Assembly (NCBI GenBank): GCA_021815065.1 | Contig: JAKAHI010000044.1 | Span: forward strand, 1 to 8,377 | DNA from: a bacterium | GTDB lineage: Bacteria; JAMCPX01 | Direction of reading: 5' to 3' | Length of the DNA stretch: 8,377 nucleotides | In this document: one piece after another, positions 4,607 through 8,377 of the stretch | Position numbering within the stretch: position 1 is the stretch's first letter | How the letters are laid out: each line of letters begins with the position of its first letter | Notes under the pieces: model-generated | The model's input: the letters and a program-made list of their open reading frames with translations, nothing else | Database searches by the model: none | What the model was told of the DNA's origin: nothing | Position numbers and translations under genes: made by a program

Positions 4607-7156
4607 CTATTGATTAACTATTCTCGGTGTAATGAATATAAGAAGCTCAGTTGTCTGGTTTGTTTTTGTCGTATTCTTAAACAGCCAGCCGATCAAAGGT
4701 ATCTTATAGAACCAGGGTACACCGGATACGGTCGTTGATTTATTGAACTGGTATATTCCACCGATAACAGTTGTTTCACCGTTCTTGACAAGTACCTCTG
4801 TGTCTGCCTCTTTTTTGGAAATACTCGGCACACCGCTCGCACTGAGTATGGAGGTATCAGGTGCGTTCTTATCCGCTTTGATTTTCATGATGATACTGCC
4901 GTTTGCTGTTATATGCGGGGTAACTTCAAGACTCAGGACCGCGTCTATAAATTGTGTCTGTGTTCCCATCTGTGAAACAGTCTGGTACGGTATCGATAAA
5001 CCTTGTTGTATCTTAGCCTGCGTATTGTCGAGGGTTGTAACCTTCGGGCTTGAGATGATCTTACCTTCACCCGTTTGTTCCATTGCACTCAACTGAAGAT
5101 CCAGGAGGAAGCTGTTTGTCAGATTACCGAAGGTGAATCCAATAGCACCGCCCGAACCCGTACCAACTGCAGCGGGCAGGTTGACCATGTAATTATTGCC
5201 GCTTGCACCGACACCGCCTGCTAACGGTAATGGCTGGGATGTTGAGTTCTGCTGTATGGTGCCTCCGCCGACACCTATAGTATTCGGGAACGACAGGCCT
5301 GTTGCATTGCCGTAAGCAGGGCTTGCATGATAAGCATTCCCCCATTGTACGCCAAGCTGACGGGTAAAGTTGGTGTCAGCCTCAACGATCCTGGCTTCTA
5401 TCAGAACCTCCGGTGTTTGCAAGTCAAGGGCCGCCACGAGCTTTTCCGATTCCGTTATAACCTTTGGCACGTCCTTTATGATGATCGAATTTGTCCTTGC
5501 ATCCACGCTGACGGATCCTCTTGAGGTCAACAGCGATTTGAGCTGGACAGCAAGATCGGTTGCCTTTGCATAGTTAACCGGAATAATCCTTGTTACGAGT
5601 TCCTCGAGCTTCTCCTGTTTCTGTTTTGCCTCAAGCTGGGATTCTTGTTCTTTTCTCAGTGTCGCAAGCGGAGCAATCCTAATGATATTGCCGACCTGTA
5701 CCATGCCGAGACTATTCGTCTGGAGTATTATGTCCAGTGCCTGGTCCCATGGAACATTGGTCATCTTCATGGTAATCTTACCGTGAACATCATCACCCGC
5801 TATGATGTTCTTATTGCTTACCTCCGCAATAAGTCTCAATATGTCCTGGATATCCGCATCTTTGAAATCCAGCGAAATACGCCGTCCTGTATAGATGCGT
5901 TTCATACCAAGGCTGTTCGGGGAAAAGACGACAGGGGAAGAAGGCGGAGTACTTATCTGCTGAGAGGACGGAGCGCCGGGAATCTCTCCCTCGGGTTTAG
6001 GAAGAACGACAACGCCCTGTTCCTGTACACCGGTTCCTATGGTCGCAATTAACTTGTTGCCCTTTTTATTCACGGTATAAGGAGGGAATTGAGACTTTGT
6101 TGTATCCAGCACAAATCGCACTTTGTCGGGGTATTGACCGATCCTTACCCGCTGAACATCGTTTGTTCCAACCGGCATTTCGTTCGTTGGAAAAAGATTG
6201 CCGACATTCAAAACATCTATAACAAGCCTTGGAGGATTATTAAGCCTGAAGGCATTATAATTTCCTATATCTCCATTCCCGATAAAATCAACCACGGTCT
6301 TATTGTCAACGGTGCTATATTTTATATCTATTATCTTCGATGCAACAGGCTGCTGCGCACCTGCAGGCTGCACCGGTTGTTGTTCTTCAACAACAGGAAC
6401 CGCAGGCGTCGGAGCACTTTGCCCTGACAAAGGAGGCAATGGCTGCTCTTCGCCGGAAACTGCAGTCTGGGTCGGCGATAGTGCTGATTCTGTTATAACA
6501 GGCTGTTCTTCACCGGAAGGCGTAGCAGTCAAACCGGCGACGGGGGCCATTTCCGGAGAAGGCTGTTGTTCTGAAAGTGCAGGGGGCATAGCCGGCTGCA
6601 GAGCTTGAACGCCTGATGTCTGTGATAACCCCTCATCAGGCTGAACACCAGCAACGGGAGGTATCCCGGGTGCCAATTCTGCTCCGGTCCCTGCCGGCGG
6701 AATTTCACCCAAAGAACCCTGCGCTTGAGCGGACGATGCTGTTTTGGAAATGTTAACAACAACGTTATTCCCCTGAACCGAAGCATTATAATCAACAAGT
6801 TTATCCAATCCTATGTCTATCCTTCCCATAGAACTTCCGGCTTCTTTTAACGTTTTTACACTGATGGTGTTTATAACGCCATTATTAATGGCCATATTGT
6901 TCGATAAAGCAGATACATCCGCATTGGTAAGATCTACCACAACCCTCAAAGGATTCGTCATCTTATATACCGTATAAACAGGGGGGGTACTTCCTTCTAT
7001 CGTCAATACGGTAGCCGTATCCTGATCTGATATGTCGATATTACCGATGATATTAGCACCTCCGCCAGGAACAGGTTGTGAGCCTGCACACGCTCCTATA
7101 AAAAATATTACCAACAAGCTTGATAATATGATTTGTGTTTTATTTTTTATTCTCAT
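4607..7156 (-). CDS. pilQ: Type IV pilus outer-membrane secretin PilQ
   Basis: Forms the multimeric outer-membrane channel through which the type IV pilus passes. The 849 residues are, in order: signal peptide (1-22); AMIN domain 1 (about 40-138); a Pro/Gln/Glu-rich linker (about 139-272); AMIN domain 2 (about 274-376); a second short linker; the secretin/TonB short N-terminal domain (about 424-498); a charged helical stretch (499-520); the N1 ring domain (about 522-580); and the secretin beta-barrel domain (about 583-847). The barrel carries EVLIEARIVE, the Gly/Ser-rich gate region (about 625-675) and the C-terminal GVPWFYKIPLIGWLFK...TELLIFITPRIV. AMIN domains bind peptidoglycan. The sequence IGAC at 20-23 could be a lipobox, or cleavage could follow ACA at 24. 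The start has an AAGGGGG site 6 nt upstream overlapping the pilP stop. The gene is complete. Confidence 0.97.
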   Translation of the reverse strand: MRIKNKTQIILSSLLVIFFIGACAGSQPVPGGGANIIGNIDISDQDTATVLTIEGSTPPVYTVYKMTNPLRVVVDLTNADVSALSNNMAINNGVINTISVKTLKEAGSSMGRIDIGLDKLVDYNASVQGNNVVVNISKTASSAQAQGSLGEIPPAGTGAELAPGIPPVAGVQPDEGLSQTSGVQALQPAMPPALSEQQPSPEMAPVAGLTATPSGEEQPVITESALSPTQTAVSGEEQPLPPLSGQSAPTPAVPVVEEQQPVQPAGAQQPVASKIIDIKYSTVDNKTVVDFIGNGDIGNYNAFRLNNPPRLVIDVLNVGNLFPTNEMPVGTNDVQRVRIGQYPDKVRFVLDTTKSQFPPYTVNKKGNKLIATIGTGVQEQGVVVLPKPEGEIPGAPSSQQISTPPSSPVVFSPNSLGMKRIYTGRRISLDFKDADIQDILRLIAEVSNKNIIAGDDVHGKITMKMTNVPWDQALDIILQTNSLGMVQVGNIIRIAPLATLRKEQESQLEAKQKQEKLEELVTRIIPVNYAKATDLAVQLKSLLTSRGSVSVDARTNSIIIKDVPKVITESEKLVAALDLQTPEVLIEARIVEADTNFTRQLGVQWGNAYHASPAYGNATGLSFPNTIGVGGGTIQQNSTSQPLPLAGGVGASGNNYMVNLPAAVGTGSGGAIGFTFGNLTNSFLLDLQLSAMEQTGEGKIISSPKVTTLDNTQAKIQQGLSIPYQTVSQMGTQTQFIDAVLSLEVTPHITANGSIIMKIKADKNAPDTSILSASGVPSISKKEADTEVLVKNGETTVIGGIYQFNKSTTVSGVPWFYKIPLIGWLFKNTTKTNQTTELLIFITPRIVNQ
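6375..6577 (-). repeat. Degenerate ~60-bp periodic repeat in the PilQ linker
   Basis: The proline-rich linker contains a recurring E-(E/Q)-Q-P core at about residues 196-199, 216-219, 236-239 and 257-261, close to a 20-residue spacing. The DNA shows it too: GGCTGCTCTTCGCCGGA (6441-6457) and GGCTGTTCTTCACCGGA (6501-6517) match at 15 of 17 bases, exactly 60 nt apart. Related GGCTGTTGTTC begins at 6561 and GGTTGTTGTTC at 6375. This looks like old tandem duplication of a 60-bp unit within a flexible spacer between the two AMIN domains. Confidence 0.6.
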
Positions 7157-7162
7157 TTTGTT

Positions 7163-7169
7163 CCCCCTT
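7163..7169 (-). promoter_or_regulatory. Ribosome-binding site of pilQ
   Basis: On the minus strand, AAGGGGG ends 6 nt before the pilQ ATG at 7156 and shares its first two bases with the pilP TAA stop. The tight arrangement suggests that pilP termination and pilQ initiation are coupled. Confidence 0.6.
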
Positions 7170-7704
7170 AAATTTTTTCCGTTTTCTTTAATTCCATAGT
7201 AACTTCGTTTGTCTTTACCTTACCGGTAAAAACATCGGTGTATTGTTCCAAAACAACGATTTTCTCGTTCAATATACGGATTATTACTCCGTTATTCTTG
7301 CCTATTTTAGTGCCGATGCCGACGATATACGTTTTACCGGTCGGATCTTCAATAATGGCCTTGGCATTCGAAAGCCCCCATATTATTCCTCTCACCGTGA
7401 GCTGATCCAGCGAAAACTGCTGCAACGGAGTAAGGGCTGTCGTGGGTTTTACTTTGGATATATCAAACGGCTCAAACGGATCGGGTTTACCTGCCGGATT
7501 ATAATAATAGGAAGAAGTCCCGGCCGTCGTACTACTCGGGGTTTGAGCAGCTTGAACAGGCGGAGGTGCCATCTGTTTCACAGGATTCACCACAGTCATG
7601 GTGTTTTTGGGAACAACCTTTGGCACCGGCGCTTTCTTACATCCGCTCACACCCGCGACCACTATCAACATACTTGTCAACAGTAAAGATTCTGTCCTTT
7701 TCAT
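7168..7704 (-). CDS. pilP: Type IV pilus assembly lipoprotein PilP
   Basis: Inner-membrane-anchored lipoprotein that links the PilN/PilO platform to the PilQ secretin through its C-terminal beta domain. The 178-residue protein has a signal peptide with lipobox VSGC (19-22), Cys22 being the predicted lipidation site. Lys23-Lys24 follow it. A Pro/Thr/Ala-rich flexible segment (about 25-74) comes next. The PilP domain begins at KPDPFEPF (73-80), with SLDQLTVRGIIWG (98-110), KAIIEDPTGKTYIVGIGTKIGKNNGVI (115-141) and a final strand pair to residue 175, all typical of the family. The ATG at 7704 is preceded by AAGGAA with 6-nt spacing and lies 13 nt after the pilO stop. It sits between pilO and pilQ as in the canonical pilMNOPQ order, which makes the assignment firm. 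Confidence 0.95.
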   Translation of the reverse strand: MKRTESLLLTSMLIVVAGVSGCKKAPVPKVVPKNTMTVVNPVKQMAPPPVQAAQTPSSTTAGTSSYYYNPAGKPDPFEPFDISKVKPTTALTPLQQFSLDQLTVRGIIWGLSNAKAIIEDPTGKTYIVGIGTKIGKNNGVIIRILNEKIVVLEQYTDVFTGKVKTNEVTMELKKTEKI

Positions 7705-7717
7705 ACTTGTTTCCTTT

Positions 7718-8329
7718 TCATCTTTTTTTACCTGCTACAGCTGCAGCAGGTGCAGATTCTACAAACCGGAATATCTTCGTTAAAAAAGCCGCATCAAGCA
7801 TGGTCTTACCCGTGGAGGTCTGCTGCATAACCTTGAGATCCAAATCAGAAACATTTATGATCCTCTGCAGTTCTGCAAGTTTATAAAGAAACATCGCTAT
7901 GTCATCATAGGTCCCTGTTAAATGTATCTGAACCGGTATTTCAGCATAAAATCCCTTTACCACTTCTGCCTTGGGTTCTATCTGAACAACATTCAGTTCA
8001 GTTGTTTTTGACAGGGTATTGAGCGTAACCAGGTACTTGTCAACCTCCGGGTTGTTGGGAAGTTTCGTCAAAGCTTCGTTCAATTGTTCCGAGAGTTTAT
8101 TGAGCTCGTTCTGAAACTCCTCTTTATGATCCGCAATTGCCTGGGTTTCAAGGACTTTTGCCTGAACAGACCGTTCCTGCTCCTGCAAACCGGTATAGGT
8201 GTTCCTCTCGGCCAGGTAGCCGGGCCATACGTATAAATCCAACAGCAAAATCAGTATTAAAATAATGCCAAGCACTAAAAGCTTTTGTTGGAGGTTCAGC
8301 TTTGCCAATGTGTTTATGTTTATATCCAT
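7718..8329 (-). CDS. pilO: Type IV pilus inner-membrane platform protein PilO
   Basis: Bitopic inner-membrane protein that pairs with PilN to form the periplasmic alignment subcomplex of the type IV pilus. The 203 residues show a short cytoplasmic N-terminus, one transmembrane helix (about 16-35, LLVLGIILILILLLDLYVWP), a charged coiled coil (about 40-92, rich in Glu, Gln, Lys and Leu), and a ferredoxin-like C-terminal domain (about 95-192). That domain includes FYAEIPVQIHLTGTYDDIAMFLYKLAELQRIINVSDL (127-163), a strongly PilO-like stretch. The Ala-rich tail AAAVAGKKR is probably disordered. The ATG at 8329 has AAGGAG 6 nt upstream. It follows a probable pilN end by 15 nt and precedes pilP by 13 nt, the standard order. 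Confidence 0.95.
   Translation of the reverse strand: MDININTLAKLNLQQKLLVLGIILILILLLDLYVWPGYLAERNTYTGLQEQERSVQAKVLETQAIADHKEEFQNELNKLSEQLNEALTKLPNNPEVDKYLVTLNTLSKTTELNVVQIEPKAEVVKGFYAEIPVQIHLTGTYDDIAMFLYKLAELQRIINVSDLDLKVMQQTSTGKTMLDAAFLTKIFRFVESAPAAAVAGKKR
7731..7750 (-). repeat. Hairpin near the 3' end of pilO
   Basis: CCTGCT and AGCAGG arms (7745-7750 and 7731-7736) flank an 8-nt centre. As minus-strand RNA this can extend through a G-U and a C-G pair to an 8-bp stem with an AGCU loop. It sits in the Ala-rich last codons of pilO, about 27 nt before the pilP start. It is followed by an A-rich stretch on the coding strand, so it is not an intrinsic terminator. It may affect mRNA stability or the PilO:PilP ratio, or be a by-product of repeated Ala codons. 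Confidence 0.35.
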
Positions 8330-8335
8330 AATCCG

Positions 8336-8341
8336 CTCCTT
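8336..8341 (-). promoter_or_regulatory. Ribosome-binding site of pilO
   Basis: AAGGAG on the minus strand with 6-nt spacing to the pilO ATG at 8329, in the short gap after the probable pilN stop. It is a strong site and confirms the pilO start. Confidence 0.65.
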
Positions 8342-8344
8342 CTG

Positions 8345-8377
8345 TTATTGCAAAGTTTTTTGGGTTGTTCCCGTAAT
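8345..8377 (-). CDS. pilN: C-terminal end of probable PilN (partial, runs off the window)
   Basis: The frame open at the right edge ends ITGTTQKTLQ followed by a TAA stop (8347-8345), 15 nt before the pilO start and just before the pilO ribosome-binding site. Only ten residues are inside the window, too few to identify the protein by sequence. The name rests on the conserved pilM-N-O-P-Q gene order. The other two minus-strand frames stay open into pilO, so they do not fit the tight gene spacing here. Confidence 0.5.
   Translation of the reverse strand: MTGTTQKTLQ

Noticed and set aside
5645..6052. Plus-strand open frame of about 135 codons opposite pilQ
   Set aside because: It is opposite the AMIN2-to-N1 part of a well-supported pilQ, with no recognisable motif.
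6376..6394. GTTGTTG / CAACAAC inverted repeat
   Set aside because: Explained by repeated Gln and Val codons in the low-complexity PilQ linker; no T tract or gene boundary nearby.
6529..6798. Minus-strand 89-codon frame within pilQ in another frame
   Set aside because: It overlaps the low-complexity linker of pilQ, where biased codons keep alternative frames open; no independent evidence of coding.
391..8195. ACCGGT hexamer seen at least eight times, more than the about two expected by chance
   Set aside because: Most copies encode common residue pairs such as Thr-Gly or fall in Pro/Gly-rich segments. The spacing is irregular and no flanking sequence is shared, so codon bias is the simpler explanation for what might look like an uptake or methylation motif.

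Overview
All ten protein-coding genes recognised here lie on the minus strand, packed end to end like one long operon. Reading along transcription (right to left) the order is: the end of a probable pilN, pilO, pilP, pilQ, aroC, aroK, aroB, an unrecognised lipoprotein, yraN and rsmI. Gaps between genes run from 4-nt overlaps to 49 nt. Beyond rsmI there are 74 bases without a gene, holding a short hairpin. I see no rRNA, tRNA, CRISPR array, insertion sequence or phage gene.

The organism is a Gram-negative, diderm bacterium with type IV pili: PilO, PilP and the outer-membrane secretin PilQ only make sense with two membranes. A pil alignment-complex operon running into aroC-aroK-aroB, with the long 'GYGRGNR' class of chorismate synthase rather than the E. 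coli class, suggests a deltaproteobacterial / Desulfobacterota-like lineage. That placement is inference. Base composition is moderate (about mid-40s % GC by eye) and looks even across the genes, so I see no sign of recent transfer.

Region 1 (about 8377-4607) encodes the periplasmic and outer-membrane part of the type IV pilus machine. PilN/PilO form the inner-membrane coiled-coil platform, the lipoprotein PilP bridges to the secretin, and PilQ forms the gated outer-membrane channel. Region 2 (4557-1771) encodes three shikimate-pathway enzymes: chorismate synthase, shikimate kinase and 3-dehydroquinate synthase. Pil-aro linkage (pilMNOPQ-aroKB) is well known in proteobacteria; here aroC sits between pilQ and aroK. 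Region 3 (1774-75) holds a 174-residue Ig-like lipoprotein joined to aroB by an ATGA overlap, then the nuclease-fold protein YraN and the 16S rRNA methyltransferase RsmI.

Most of the window is orthodox core genome. The items that deserve a second look are the orphan lipoprotein with its strong ribosome-binding site and paired cysteines, the roughly 20-residue periodic linker in PilQ, a 9-bp inverted repeat followed by a T run inside rsmI, and small palindromes at gene junctions. I found no convincing new multi-gene system.
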